A stretch of DNA of 44,897 nt from a bacterium (GTDB lineage: Bacteria > Bacillota > Bacilli > Lactobacillales > Streptococcaceae): NCBI GenBank assembly GCA_905221505.1, contig CAJNDL010000012.1, positions 1 through 44,897 on the forward strand, in the 5' to 3' direction. Both the position numbers and the translations under genes were made by a program. This document shows, piece after piece, positions 26,161 through 35,303 of this stretch. Every line of letters begins with the position of its first letter. The first letter of the stretch is position 1. The notes beneath the pieces were generated by a model. It saw only the letters and a program-made list of their open reading frames with translations, did no database searches and had not been told where the DNA came from.

Positions 26161-26877
26161 TTAGTGATCACGGTCACATGAGATGAATTTAATCTTGTAG
26201 TAATCAGATCGTTTGTAGGTTTCACTATATTCCAAAACTTGACCAGTAGATTCGAGTTTCGTAATCTTGGTCTGAAGGACAGTAGGGAATTGATCATTGA
26301 TTCCTAGAATGGAAACCACGTGTTCTGGAGTTGGAAATGCTATTTCATTGATTTCTTCAAAGTGTTCATCATTCATGTGAATGTGGTAATCCAATTTGAA
26401 ACGGCTATAGATAGAGCTATAGTATTCAAGGTTTGGATAATTTGCGTTGATGTATTGTTCTGGAATGTAAGATGTATGGTAGATGTATACAACACCGTTT
26501 GATTTACGTACGCGCTCAATCTTATAGTAGAACTGGTCACCACGTAATCCAAGTTTTTCTAAGTAGCTTAGTTTATTTCCGCGTTCAATAGAAAGGACGG
26601 TCACTTTATCATCTTTAGTTTCAAAAACTTCTACATCTGAAAACTCCACGAGTTTGTGTTTGCGTGCGCGTGAAACGAATGTACCCTTTCCTTGTTGGCG
26701 GACAATATAGCCATCTTTGGCAAGGTCGTTTAAGGCGCGGACAACTGTGATAGAACTCACATCATACATTGAAATCAATTCAGCTTCAGTGTAAAATTTA
26801 TCTCCACTGGCGAATTGACCAGAGATGATTTTGTTCTTTAATTCGTCTTTTATATATTGATATTTAGGAATTGCCAT
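26161..26877 (-). CDS. GntR/HutC-family (UTRA) regulator of the bgaC locus
   Basis: 238 residues from the ATG at 26877, after GAGGTGA; the in-frame start at 26919 lies upstream of the probable promoter. N-terminal winged helix (about 5-70, with MYDVSSITVVRALNDLAKDGYIVRQ as the recognition part, RQQGKGTFV as the wing) and a C-terminal UTRA sensor domain (about 90-238) that binds small sugars or sugar phosphates. Divergent from bgaC, so most likely its repressor (called BgaR in pneumococcus, from memory). Confidence 0.85.
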   Translation of the reverse strand: MAIPKYQYIKDELKNKIISGQFASGDKFYTEAELISMYDVSSITVVRALNDLAKDGYIVRQQGKGTFVSRARKHKLVEFSDVEVFETKDDKVTVLSIERGNKLSYLEKLGLRGDQFYYKIERVRKSNGVVYIYHTSYIPEQYINANYPNLEYYSSIYSRFKLDYHIHMNDEHFEEINEIAFPTPEHVVSILGINDQFPTVLQTKITKLESTGQVLEYSETYKRSDYYKIKFISCDRDH

Positions 26878-26909
26878 ATTTTCACCTCGATTTTCCTTTT
26901 CCATAAAAG

Positions 26910-26918
26910 ATTTTACCA
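26910..26918 (-). promoter_or_regulatory. Promoter (-10) of the GntR regulator
   Basis: Minus-strand TGG-TAAAAT, an extended -10 at 26918-26910. The -35 is weak. It places the transcript start near 26903, which supports the start codon at 26877. Confidence 0.5.
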
Positions 26919-27001
26919 TAAAAAAGAAAAGAATAGTAGTCTTTTGAATAAAAAATTAAAATAATAGGCTAAAAGGTTAATTTACATCTAAATAATCAGG
27001 G

Positions 27002-27073
27002 TTTTATACATTTTTATACAAGGTTTTTTGGCGAAAAAGAGCGAAGTGCCAGGACTTATACGATTTTATAAGT
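27002..27073. promoter_or_regulatory. Candidate operators in the regulator-bgaC gap
   Basis: ACTTATA-CGATTT-TATAAGT at 27054-27073 is a perfect 7-bp inverted repeat. Upstream, TTTTATACA and TTTTTATACA stand as direct repeats (27002-27020). GntR-family dimers bind such short AT-rich palindromes. The rest of this 334-bp gap, apart from the promoters, shows nothing I recognise. Confidence 0.45.
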
Positions 27074-27131
27074 ATTTTGCCTAAAAGTTAGTAAAAAAAT
27101 AGAAAAATTTTAAATAATCTAGTTAAGACTA

Positions 27132-27160
27132 TTGACAAACATGAATGATTGCGCTATATT
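27132..27160 (+). promoter_or_regulatory. bgaC operon promoter
   Basis: -35 TTGACA at 27132-27137 and -10 TATATT at 27155-27160 with a 17-bp spacer. Confidence 0.8.
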
Positions 27161-27188
27161 TAATATAACAATAAATGAAAGCGCGAAC
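27146..27188 (+). promoter_or_regulatory. Two cre-like sites for CcpA
   Basis: On the minus strand AATATAGCGCAATCA (27160-27146) fits the cre pattern WTGNNARCGNWWWCA at 13 of 15 positions and lies over the -35/-10 spacer. ATGAAAGCGCGAAC (27175-27188) fits with two mismatches near +10. Both would mediate glucose repression of the locus. Confidence 0.45.
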
Positions 27189-27211
27189 TTTTGCAATCAA
27201 AAGGTAGTTTT

Positions 27212-28999
27212 ATGACACGATTTGAGATACGGGATGATTTTTATCTAGATGGAAAATCATTTAAGATTTTATCTGGCGCCATTCATTATTTTAGGGTTCC
27301 TCCAGAAGATTGGTATCATTCGCTCTATAATTTGAAGGCTCTTGGTTTTAATACAGTAGAGACTTATGTAGCCTGGAATTTACACGAGCCTCGTGAGGGC
27401 GGGTTTCACTTTGAAGGGGCTCTGGATTTGGAGCGGTTTCTACAGACAGCACAAGATCTGGGTCTCTATGCGATCGTTCGTCCGTCACCTTTCATCTGTG
27501 CAGAGTGGGAATTCGGTGGCTTACCAGCCTGGCTCTTGACCAAGGATATGAGGATTCGTTCCTCAGATCCTGCTTATATTGAAGCTGTCGGTCGCTATTA
27601 TGACCAACTCTTGTCACGGTTGGTTCCACATTTGTTGGACAAGGGTGGCAATATTCTCATGATGCAGGTTGAGAACGAGTATGGTTCTTATGGAGAAGAT
27701 AAGGCTTATCTGAGAGCCATTCGACAGTTGATGGAAGAGCGTGGCGTAACCTGTCCCCTCTTTACATCAGATGGTCCATGGAGAGCTACTCTGAAAGCTG
27801 GAACCTTAATCGAAGATGACCTCTTCGTAACAGGGAACTTTGGTTCCAAGGCACCTTATAACTTTTCACAGATGCAGGAATTCTTTGATGAGCATGGCAA
27901 GAAATGGCCTCTCATGTGTATGGAGTTCTGGGATGGCTGGTTCAATCGCTGGAAAGAACCGATTATCACACGGGATCCCAAAGAATTGGCAGATGCAGTT
28001 CGAGAGGTTTTGGAACAAGGCTCCATCAATCTTTACATGTTCCATGGTGGTACAAACTTTGGTTTCATGAATGGTTGCTCGGCTCGAGGGACTTTGGACC
28101 TGCCACAAGTTACATCTTATGATTACGATGCCCTTCTGGATGAAGAAGGAAATCCAACTGCCAAATACTTGGCAGTCAAGAAGATGATGGCAACACATTT
28201 TCCAGAGTATCCGCAGTTGGAACCACTCTACAAAGAGAGTATGGAGTTGGATGCTATTCCACTGGTTAAAAAAGTTTCCTTGTTTGAAACTCTGGATAGT
28301 TTATCTAGTCCGGTGGAAAGCCTCTATCCTAAAAAGATGGAGGAGTTGGGACAAAGTTATGGCTACCTACTCTATCGAACAGAAACAAACTGGGATGCAG
28401 AAGAAGAAAGACTTCGTATCATTGATGGTCGAGATAGGGCTCAGCTTTATGTCGATGGTCAGTGGGTCGAAACCCAATATCAGACAGAGATTGGGGAAGA
28501 TATTTTTTATCAAGGTGAAAAGAAAGCGCTGTCTCGATTAGATATCTTGGTAGAAAATATGGGACGTGTCAACTATGGACACAAGTTCTTAGCAGATACG
28601 CAACGTAAGGGAATTCGGACAGGGGTTTGTAAGGATTTGCACTTCTTACTAAACTGGAAACACTATCCACTCCCACTGGATAATCCTGAGAAAATTGATT
28701 TTTCAAAAGGATGGGCAGAAGGACAACCAGCCTTTTACGCTTATGACTTTACAGTCCAAGAGCCAAAAGATACTTACCTAGACTTGTCTGAGTTTGGTAA
28801 GGGAGTTGCCTTTGTCAATGGGCAGAATCTAGGACGTTTTTGGAACGTCGGCCCGACCCTCTCGCTTTATATCCCTCATAGCTATCTTAAGGAAGGTGAC
28901 AATCGCATCATTATCTTTGAGACAGAGGGCGAATATAAAGAAGAGATTCATTTAACTCGTAAACCTACACTAAAACACATAAAGGGGGAAAACTTATGA
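27212..28999 (+). CDS. bgaC: Beta-1,3-galactosidase BgaC (GH35)
   Basis: 595 residues from the ATG at 27212 (after AAAGGT). GH35 TIM barrel in the N-terminal half with VENEYGSYG (E156 as acid/base) and CMEFWDGW (E238 as nucleophile); C-terminal beta-sandwich domains. Releases galactose from Gal-beta-1,3-GlcNAc ends of host glycans. It has no signal peptide and no anchor, yet the pneumococcal enzyme is reported on the cell surface. Overlaps the PTS IIB gene by 4 bp, so it heads the PTS operon. Confidence 0.93.
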   Translation: MTRFEIRDDFYLDGKSFKILSGAIHYFRVPPEDWYHSLYNLKALGFNTVETYVAWNLHEPREGGFHFEGALDLERFLQTAQDLGLYAIVRPSPFICAEWEFGGLPAWLLTKDMRIRSSDPAYIEAVGRYYDQLLSRLVPHLLDKGGNILMMQVENEYGSYGEDKAYLRAIRQLMEERGVTCPLFTSDGPWRATLKAGTLIEDDLFVTGNFGSKAPYNFSQMQEFFDEHGKKWPLMCMEFWDGWFNRWKEPIITRDPKELADAVREVLEQGSINLYMFHGGTNFGFMNGCSARGTLDLPQVTSYDYDALLDEEGNPTAKYLAVKKMMATHFPEYPQLEPLYKESMELDAIPLVKKVSLFETLDSLSSPVESLYPKKMEELGQSYGYLLYRTETNWDAEEERLRIIDGRDRAQLYVDGQWVETQYQTEIGEDIFYQGEKKALSRLDILVENMGRVNYGHKFLADTQRKGIRTGVCKDLHFLLNWKHYPLPLDNPEKIDFSKGWAEGQPAFYAYDFTVQEPKDTYLDLSEFGKGVAFVNGQNLGRFWNVGPTLSLYIPHSYLKEGDNRIIIFETEGEYKEEIHLTRKPTLKHIKGENL

Positions 29000-29472
29000 C
29001 AATTGTAGGATGCCGTATCGATGGACGTTTGATCCACGGACAAGTAGCCAATCTTTGGGCTGGAAAACTAAATGTTTCACGTATTATGGTTGTAGATGAC
29101 GAAGTTGTCAACAATGACGTTGAAAAGAGTGGTTTGAAACTTGCGACACCACCAGGTGTAAAATTGAGTATTTTGCCAATTGAAAAAGCGGCAGCCAATA
29201 TTCTTGCTGGAAAATACGATAGCCAACGTCTCTTTATCGTGGCTCGTAAACCAGACCGCTTCCTTGGTTTGGTAGAAGCAGGTGTACCACTTGAAACCCT
29301 TAATGTTGGGAATATGTCTCAAACACCAGAAACTCGCGCCATCACACGTTCTATCAACGTAGTGGATAAGGATGTGGAAGATTTCCACAAATTGGCAGAA
29401 AAAGGTGTTAAACTTACTGCTCAAATGGTTCCAAATGATCCAATTTCAGACTTTTTGAGCTTATTAAAATAG
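28996..29472 (+). CDS. PTS IIB component, mannose family
   Basis: 158 residues. CRIDGRLIHGQVANLW holds the phosphorylated His14 of the mannose/sorbose IIB family. Takes phosphate from IIA and passes it to the sugar taken up by IIC/IID. Cytoplasmic; the sugar is probably galactose, N-acetylgalactosamine or lacto-N-biose-derived, judged by the neighbours. Confidence 0.93.
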   Translation: MTIVGCRIDGRLIHGQVANLWAGKLNVSRIMVVDDEVVNNDVEKSGLKLATPPGVKLSILPIEKAAANILAGKYDSQRLFIVARKPDRFLGLVEAGVPLETLNVGNMSQTPETRAITRSINVVDKDVEDFHKLAEKGVKLTAQMVPNDPISDFLSLLK

Positions 29473-29498
29473 GAAAAAATTTTTAGGAGGTCATTGTT

Positions 29499-30404
29499 AT
29501 GATACAATGGTGGCAAATTTTACTTCTCACTTTGTACTCAGCTTATCAAATCTGTGATGAGTTGACGATCGTTTCATCTGCAGGTTCCCCTGTATTTGCT
29601 GGTTTCATTACTGGTTTAATCATGGGAGATTTGACTACTGGTCTGCTTATCGGTGGTAACTTGCAACTGTTCGTTCTTGGGGTTGGTACCTTCGGTGGTG
29701 CTTCTCGTATCGACGCAACTTCTGGTGCGGTTCTTGCGACAGCCTTCTCTGTTTCACAAGGAATTGATACAGCACTTGCGATTACAACAATCGCTGTGCC
29801 AGTAGCAACTCTCTTGACATACTTCGACGTTCTTGGACGTATGACAACTACTTTCTTTGCTCACCGTGTGGATGCTGCAATCGAACGCTTTGACTATAAA
29901 GGTATTGAACGCAACTACCTACTTGGTGCGATTCCTTGGGCTTTATCTCGTGCCCTTCCAGTTTTCTTTGCCCTTGCCTTTGGTGGTGCCTTTGTACAAT
30001 CAGTTGTAGACTTCGTTGAAGCATACAAATGGGTTGCAGCTGGTTTGACACTTGCAGGACGTATGCTTCCAGGTCTTGGATTTGCAATCTTGCTTCGTTA
30101 CCTTCCAGTTAAACGTAACCTTCACTACCTTGCAATGGGATTTGGTTTGACAGCTATGTTGACTGTTCTTTACTCATATGTAACAGGTCTTGGTGGCGCT
30201 GTTGCAGGTGTTATAGGTACTCTACCTAAAGATATTGCTGAAAAAATTGGTTTCGTGAACAACTTCAAAGGATTGTCTATGATTGGTATCTCTATCGTAG
30301 GTATCTTCCTAGCAGTGCTTCACTTCAAAAATAGCCAAAAAGTAGCTGTAGCAGCACCTTCTACACCATCAGAAAGTGGGGAAATCGAAGATGACGAATT
30401 CTAA
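29499..30404 (+). CDS. PTS IIC component, mannose family
   Basis: 301 residues with about seven membrane helices and the family motif GGNLQLFVLGVGTFGGASRIDA near residue 60. Forms the sugar channel with IID. TAGGAGG ribosome site at 29484-29490. It overlaps IID by 14 bp. Confidence 0.93.
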   Translation: MIQWWQILLLTLYSAYQICDELTIVSSAGSPVFAGFITGLIMGDLTTGLLIGGNLQLFVLGVGTFGGASRIDATSGAVLATAFSVSQGIDTALAITTIAVPVATLLTYFDVLGRMTTTFFAHRVDAAIERFDYKGIERNYLLGAIPWALSRALPVFFALAFGGAFVQSVVDFVEAYKWVAAGLTLAGRMLPGLGFAILLRYLPVKRNLHYLAMGFGLTAMLTVLYSYVTGLGGAVAGVIGTLPKDIAEKIGFVNNFKGLSMIGISIVGIFLAVLHFKNSQKVAVAAPSTPSESGEIEDDEF

Positions 30405-31212
30405 TTACAAACTTACAAAAGAAGATTTTAATCAAATCAACAAACGTAGCTTGTTTACTTTCCAATTGGGTTGGAACTACGAACGTATGCAAGCTTCTGG
30501 TTACCTTTACATGATCCTGCCTCAGTTGCGTAAAATGTATGGGGATGGCACTCCTGAATTGAAAGAAATGATGAAAGTTCATACTCAATTCTTCAATACT
30601 TCACCATTCTTCCACACCATTATCGCTGGTTTTGACCTTGCCATGGAAGAAAAAGATGGTGTAGGTTCAAAAGATGCCGTTAACGGTATCAAGACAGGTT
30701 TGATGGGACCATTTGCTCCTCTTGGAGATACAATCTTTGGTTCACTTGTACCTGCTATCATGGGATCTATCGCAGCAACTATGGCTATCGGTGGTCAACC
30801 TTGGGGTATCTTCCTTTGGATTGCAGTTGCAGTAGCGTATGATATCTTCCGTTGGAAACAGTTGGAATTTGCCTACAAAGAAGGGGTTAACCTTATCAAC
30901 AACATGCAAAGTACCTTGACAGCTTTGATTGACGCTGCATCTGTACTTGGTGTCTTCATGATGGGTGCTCTTGTAGCAACAATGATCAACTTTGAAATTT
31001 CTTACAAATGGGCAATCGGTGAGAAGATGATTGACTTCCAAGACATCTTGAACCAAATCTTCCCACGCTTGCTTCCAGCAATCTTTACTGCCTTTATCTT
31101 CTGGTTGCTTGGTAAGAAAGGTATGAACTCTACTAAAGCTATCGGTATTATTATCGTACTTGCTTTGGCTCTTTCTGCCTTTGGTAAATTTGTACTTGGA
31201 ATGGGCGCATAA
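30391..31212 (+). CDS. PTS IID component, mannose family
   Basis: 273 residues from the ATG at 30391 (an ATG at 30376 gives five more). Motifs FQLGWNYERMQ and GLMGPFAPLGDTIFGSLVPAI are typical of IID. Membrane-bound partner of IIC. Confidence 0.93.
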   Translation: MTNSNYKLTKEDFNQINKRSLFTFQLGWNYERMQASGYLYMILPQLRKMYGDGTPELKEMMKVHTQFFNTSPFFHTIIAGFDLAMEEKDGVGSKDAVNGIKTGLMGPFAPLGDTIFGSLVPAIMGSIAATMAIGGQPWGIFLWIAVAVAYDIFRWKQLEFAYKEGVNLINNMQSTLTALIDAASVLGVFMMGALVATMINFEISYKWAIGEKMIDFQDILNQIFPRLLPAIFTAFIFWLLGKKGMNSTKAIGIIIVLALALSAFGKFVLGMGA

Positions 31213-31215
31213 TTT

Positions 31216-31620
31216 ATGGCTAAATCATTAATTTTGGTGAGTCATGGTCGCTTCTGTGAAGAACTTAAAGGTAGCACTGAAATGATTATGGGTCCACAAG
31301 ACAATATTCATGCGGTAGCTCTTCTTCCAGAAGATGGACCAGAAGACTTTACTGCAAAATTTGAAGCTGCTATTGAAGGATTGGATGATTTCCTAGTCTT
31401 TGCGGATCTTCTCGGTGGAACACCATGTAACGTGGTAAGCCGTTTGATCATGGAAGGTCGTGATATTGACCTTTACGCAGGGATGAATCTTCCAATGGTG
31501 ATTGAATTTATCAATGCGAGCCTTACAGGTGGAGATGCGGACTATAAGAGCCGTGCTACAGAAAGCATTGTGAAAGTCAATGACCTGTTAGCGGGCTTCG
31601 ATGATGACGAAGATGAATAA
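31216..31620 (+). CDS. PTS IIA component, mannose family
   Basis: 134 residues. His10 in LILVSHGRF accepts phosphate from HPr. DLLGGTPCNV is the family signature. The TAA stop is followed directly by the left end of the second RUP-like element. Confidence 0.92.
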   Translation: MAKSLILVSHGRFCEELKGSTEMIMGPQDNIHAVALLPEDGPEDFTAKFEAAIEGLDDFLVFADLLGGTPCNVVSRLIMEGRDIDLYAGMNLPMVIEFINASLTGGDADYKSRATESIVKVNDLLAGFDDDEDE

Positions 31621-31723
31621 TACTCTTCGAAAATCAAATTCAAACCGCGTCAACGTTGCCTTGCCGTACTCAAGTACAGCCTGCGGCTAGTTTCCTAGTT
31701 TGCTCTTTGATTTTCATTGAGTA
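31621..31723 (+). mobile_element. RUP-like element, copy 2 (short form)
   Basis: 103 bp, TACTCTTCGAAAATCAAA to TTTGATTTTCATTGAGTA, same orientation as copy 1 but lacking about 46 bp of its middle. It adjoins the IIA stop codon and separates the PTS genes from agaS, without a visible promoter after it. Confidence 0.75.
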
Positions 31724-31772
31724 TACGATGTGACAACGTGAAAATCGTTAGAGCATTTTATATAGAATATAC

Positions 31773-31801
31773 ATGGGAATGGGGCTTACTCCCATTCCCA
31801 T
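31773..31801 (+). terminator. Strong hairpin before agaS
   Basis: ATGGGAATGGG (31773-31783) pairs perfectly over 11 bp with CCCATTCCCAT (31791-31801). The sequence after it is TATTTAATAG, a poor T run, so it may attenuate rather than fully stop transcription, lowering agaS-galM relative to the PTS genes. Confidence 0.55.
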
Positions 31802-31825
31802 ATTTAATAGAAAAAGAGGAACTCA

Positions 31826-32992
31826 ATGCTACATTATACAAAAGAAGACTTGCTCGAATTGGGTGCAGAAATCACGACTCGTGAAATCTACCAACAGCCT
31901 GATGTATGGAAAGAAGCTTTTGAATCTTATCAAGCAAAACGTGAAGAGATTGCAGCCTTCCTGCAAGGGATTACTGATAAACATGATTATATCAAGGTTA
32001 TCTTGACGGGTGCTGGTACTTCTGCTTATGTGGGAGATACCTTGGTACCTTACTTTGAGGAAGTCTACGATGAACGCAAATGGAATTTCAATGCCATTGC
32101 GACAACAGATATCGTTGCCAATCCAGAAATTTATTTGAAAAAAGATGTGGCGACTGTCCTTGTATCTTTTGCTCGTAGTGGAAATTCGCCTGAAAGTGTC
32201 GCAACTGTTGATTTGGCTAAAGCCTTGGTGGATGAGCTTTATCAAGTGACCATTACTTGTGCAGCGGACGGGAAATTGGCTCTTCAAGCACATGGCGATG
32301 ACCGCAATCTTTTGCTCTTGCAACCAGTTGCTTCCAATGACGCTGGATTTGCCATGACTTCTAGCTTTACGTCCATGATGCTAACAGCTCTCTTGGTCTT
32401 TGATCCTACAGAATTTGCTGTGAAAGCTGAACGTTTTGAAGTGGTGTCTAGTCTTGCCAGTAAAGTTCTAGACAAGGCAGAAGATGTTAAAGAGCTTGTT
32501 GACCTAGACTTTAACCGTGTTATCTATCTAGGTGCGGGTCCATTCTTCGGACTTGCTCATGAAGCTCAGCTCAAGATTTTGGAATTAACAGCTGGCCAAG
32601 TGGCGACCATGTATGAAAGTCCAGTCGGCTTCCGTCACGGTCCAAAATCTCTTATCAACGAAAATACAGTTGTTTTGGTCTTTGGTACAACGACAGACTA
32701 CACTCGCAAGTACGACTTGGACTTGGTTCGTGAAGTTGCTGGTGACCGTATTGCTCGTCGTGTTGTGCTTTTGAGTGATCAAGCCTTTGGTCTTGAAAAT
32801 GTCAAAGAAGTGGCCCTTGGTTGTGGCGGTGTTTTGAATGATATTTACCGTGTCTTCCCTTACATCGTTTATGCCCAACTCTTTGCCTTATTGACTTCGC
32901 TCAAGGTAGAAAATAAACCAGATACACCGTCTCCTACAGGTACCGTAAACCGTGTGGTACAAGGTGTTATCATTCACGAATATCAAAAGTAA
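31826..32992 (+). CDS. agaS: SIS-domain sugar-phosphate deaminase/isomerase AgaS
   Basis: 388 residues with two SIS domains: LTGAGTSAYVGDTL and SFARSGNSPESVATV in the first, LGAGPFFGLAHEAQLKILELTAG and SPVGFRHGPKS in the second. AgaS-type enzymes convert galactosamine-6-phosphate to tagatose-6-phosphate and ammonia. That fits a locus that frees and imports amino sugars or galactose from glycans. GAGGAA ribosome site. Confidence 0.88.
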   Translation: MLHYTKEDLLELGAEITTREIYQQPDVWKEAFESYQAKREEIAAFLQGITDKHDYIKVILTGAGTSAYVGDTLVPYFEEVYDERKWNFNAIATTDIVANPEIYLKKDVATVLVSFARSGNSPESVATVDLAKALVDELYQVTITCAADGKLALQAHGDDRNLLLLQPVASNDAGFAMTSSFTSMMLTALLVFDPTEFAVKAERFEVVSSLASKVLDKAEDVKELVDLDFNRVIYLGAGPFFGLAHEAQLKILELTAGQVATMYESPVGFRHGPKSLINENTVVLVFGTTTDYTRKYDLDLVREVAGDRIARRVVLLSDQAFGLENVKEVALGCGGVLNDIYRVFPYIVYAQLFALLTSLKVENKPDTPSPTGTVNRVVQGVIIHEYQK

Positions 32993-33040
32993 TACTGCGT
33001 TTATAGATTCTTGATAAAGGAGTTTGTAAATCATACAAGT

Positions 33041-33079
33041 AAACCATAGATTGTCAGTAGGCTTTCTATGGTTTGTTTG
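33041..33079 (+). terminator. Terminator-like hairpin between agaS and galM
   Basis: AAACCATAGA (33041-33050) pairs with TCTATGGTTT (33065-33074), followed by GTTTGC. Partial terminator. Confidence 0.6.
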
Positions 33080-33108
33080 CTTGAGAGAAATAGTAAAAGG
33101 AGAACAGA

Positions 33109-34146
33109 ATGAAAGCATACACAGAGCGTGTATTTGGAAATCATGAGGGACAAGATGTCTTAGCCTATCGTTTTGAGACGGACGGTGGTTACCAACTTGA
33201 GGTCATGACTTATGGTGCGACCATTTTGCGCTATGTCACACCTGACAAGGCTGGAAATTTTGCCAACGTTATCTTGGGATTTGATGATTTTGATAGCTAT
33301 GTAGGCAATAGTCCTAAGCATGGAGCTAGTGTGGGTCCCGTGGCAGGCCGTATTGCAGGTGCGACCTTTGAGCTCAATGGCCAGACCTATGATCTTGAAG
33401 TCAACAATGCTAGCAACTGTAACCACAGTGGTTCAACTGGCTGGGATTCAAGCTTGTTTGAACTAGTTGAAGTGAGCGACCATGGCTTGACTCTCTATAC
33501 AGAGCGTACAGATGGCACAGGAGGGTTCCCTGGTAACCTCAAGATATGGATTAGTTACCACTTGGAAGAAACTGGTGCCTATGAAATCAGCTATAAGGTA
33601 ACGACAGATCAGGATACGCTGGTCAATCCAACCAACCACAGCTATTTCAACTTGTCTGGTGATTTCACGCAGACCATTGACCGCCATGTCTTCCAACTGA
33701 ATACAGAGGGGATTTACCCAATCGCTCCTGACGGTGTTCCTGCCAAAACTCCAGATGCAAATCGTGATGTAGTCAAACACATCTACAATGGTGCCTTGTT
33801 GAAAGACATCTTTGCAGAAGAAGATGAGCAAATCCAGCTGGTATCTGGCTTGGACCATCCATTTGCCCTTCCTGCAGGTCATGACAATGCTGGATTCCTT
33901 TATGACCAAAACTCAGGTCGCTTCTTGCTTTTCAAGACAGAGGCTCCTTGTTTTGTTGTCTACACAGCAAACTTTGTGGATGAGAGTGTACTTGTGGCTG
34001 GTCAGCCAATGGTACAGCACAATGGAATTGCCCTTGAAGCGCAAGCTTTACCAGATGCCATCCACAGTGACCTCAAAGACCAAGTCATTCTTAAAGCAGG
34101 TCAAACTTTTACGAGTAAGACACGTTATGAGCTTGTTGTGAAGTAA
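33109..34146 (+). CDS. galM: Aldose 1-epimerase GalM
   Basis: 345 residues. Landmarks are NHSGSTGWDSS, NPTNHSYFNLSG (substrate His) and GIALEAQALPDAIH with the catalytic Glu. Interconverts the alpha and beta anomers of galactose and related sugars, easing entry into the Leloir or tagatose path. AAAGGAG ribosome site at 33096-33102. Confidence 0.92.
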   Translation: MKAYTERVFGNHEGQDVLAYRFETDGGYQLEVMTYGATILRYVTPDKAGNFANVILGFDDFDSYVGNSPKHGASVGPVAGRIAGATFELNGQTYDLEVNNASNCNHSGSTGWDSSLFELVEVSDHGLTLYTERTDGTGGFPGNLKIWISYHLEETGAYEISYKVTTDQDTLVNPTNHSYFNLSGDFTQTIDRHVFQLNTEGIYPIAPDGVPAKTPDANRDVVKHIYNGALLKDIFAEEDEQIQLVSGLDHPFALPAGHDNAGFLYDQNSGRFLLFKTEAPCFVVYTANFVDESVLVAGQPMVQHNGIALEAQALPDAIHSDLKDQVILKAGQTFTSKTRYELVVK

Positions 34147-34180
34147 AAAAAGCTGGTCAAAAAGTCTTTAAAATTAAAAT

Positions 34181-34227
34181 AACGCATATTGTCAGGTGCT
34201 GAAAAGTTTGATAATATGCGTTTTATT
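34181..34227 (+). terminator. Terminator after galM
   Basis: AACGCATATT (34181-34190) pairs with AATATGCGTT (34213-34222), then TTATT. Confidence 0.8.
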
Positions 34228-34351
34228 ATGGAAAGATTTACTTTATCTTATCCTGAAATGGTGCTATTTTCAAGTTGTCTGGCTTGACTTTCTTGATGGA
34301 AATTACATAATAGTTGTAATAATTAAAATTACAATAAAAGAGGAAATATTT

Positions 34352-35209
34352 ATGACCTATGAATACAAGAGCTACATTTATTTAGCAGAGGTAGTTTTAA
34401 ATGTAAAGGATTTGGCAAGTCAAATAGCCTTTTATCAGCAGATTATTGGTTTAGAAATCTTATCTCAAACGGATACAGAGGCCGTTCTAGGAATTGGTGG
34501 AAAAGCCTTGGTACACTTGATTCAAGCACAAGAGAGCGGTGAAGTAAGGGAACATTATGGCCTTTACCATCTGGCTATTCTTCTGCCTACACGAAAGGCT
34601 TTGGCGGATGTCTTGAAACACCTGACAGATTTACAGATTCCTCTTGTCGGCGGTGCAGATCACGGTTACAGTGAGGCCCTTTATTTGGAGGATTTAGAGG
34701 GAAATGGCATTGAACTCTATCGAGATAAGCCGATTTCCACATGGGATATTCGAGAAGATGGACGCATTATCGGGGTGACTGAGGCCCTTGCGGCGCAGGA
34801 TATCTATGAGTTGGGGGACAGAGTAGAGCCTTTTATCCTAGCCGATGGTACGAGAATGGGGCATATCCATCTTTCTGTCAAGGACAGTCGAAAGTCCAGC
34901 CAGTTTTATCAAAAGGTGTTAGGGCTAGAGGATAAATTCAGTGTGCCTAGTGCTAGTTGGATTGCAGCTGGGGACTATCATCATCATTTGGCAGTCAACG
35001 AATGGGGAGGAAAAGGTCTGGCTCCGCGTAAGCAAGGATTGCCAGGTTTGGCCTATTATGTCATCGAAGTCGCACATAAAGAAGAACTGTTAACGATTGC
35101 CCAGCGAGCACAGGCAGTTGATGCACCAGTTAAGTGGCTGACATCTAGCCAGCTGGAAGTCACAGACCCAGATGGAATCGTGACTCGTATTCGCTTAGAC
35201 AGGATGTGA
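34352..35209 (+). CDS. VOC/glyoxalase-family dioxygenase-like protein
   Basis: 285 residues from the ATG at 34352, after AGAGGAAA; upstream frame is only terminator and leader. Two VOC modules (about 8-125 and 165-285). First has VVLNVKDLASQIAFYQQIIGLE, HLAILL and EDLEGNGIELY; second has GHIHLSVKDSRKSSQFYQKVLGLED. This resembles CatE-type catechol-2,3-dioxygenases; the true substrate is unknown. Single gene between two terminators. Confidence 0.8.
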   Translation: MTYEYKSYIYLAEVVLNVKDLASQIAFYQQIIGLEILSQTDTEAVLGIGGKALVHLIQAQESGEVREHYGLYHLAILLPTRKALADVLKHLTDLQIPLVGGADHGYSEALYLEDLEGNGIELYRDKPISTWDIREDGRIIGVTEALAAQDIYELGDRVEPFILADGTRMGHIHLSVKDSRKSSQFYQKVLGLEDKFSVPSASWIAAGDYHHHLAVNEWGGKGLAPRKQGLPGLAYYVIEVAHKEELLTIAQRAQAVDAPVKWLTSSQLEVTDPDGIVTRIRLDRM

Positions 35210-35303
35210 TGACAATCAGAACATCAATTCTATAAAGTGCTCCTTATCCTAGTCAGATACGTAGAAAATTGATATGATAGTAGGGAATAAGGAGAAGAAT
35301 ACA

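Noticed and set aside
34196..34351. Extra N-terminal 52 residues on the VOC protein
   Set aside because: They overlap the galM terminator; the first VOC motif begins right after the ATG at 34352.
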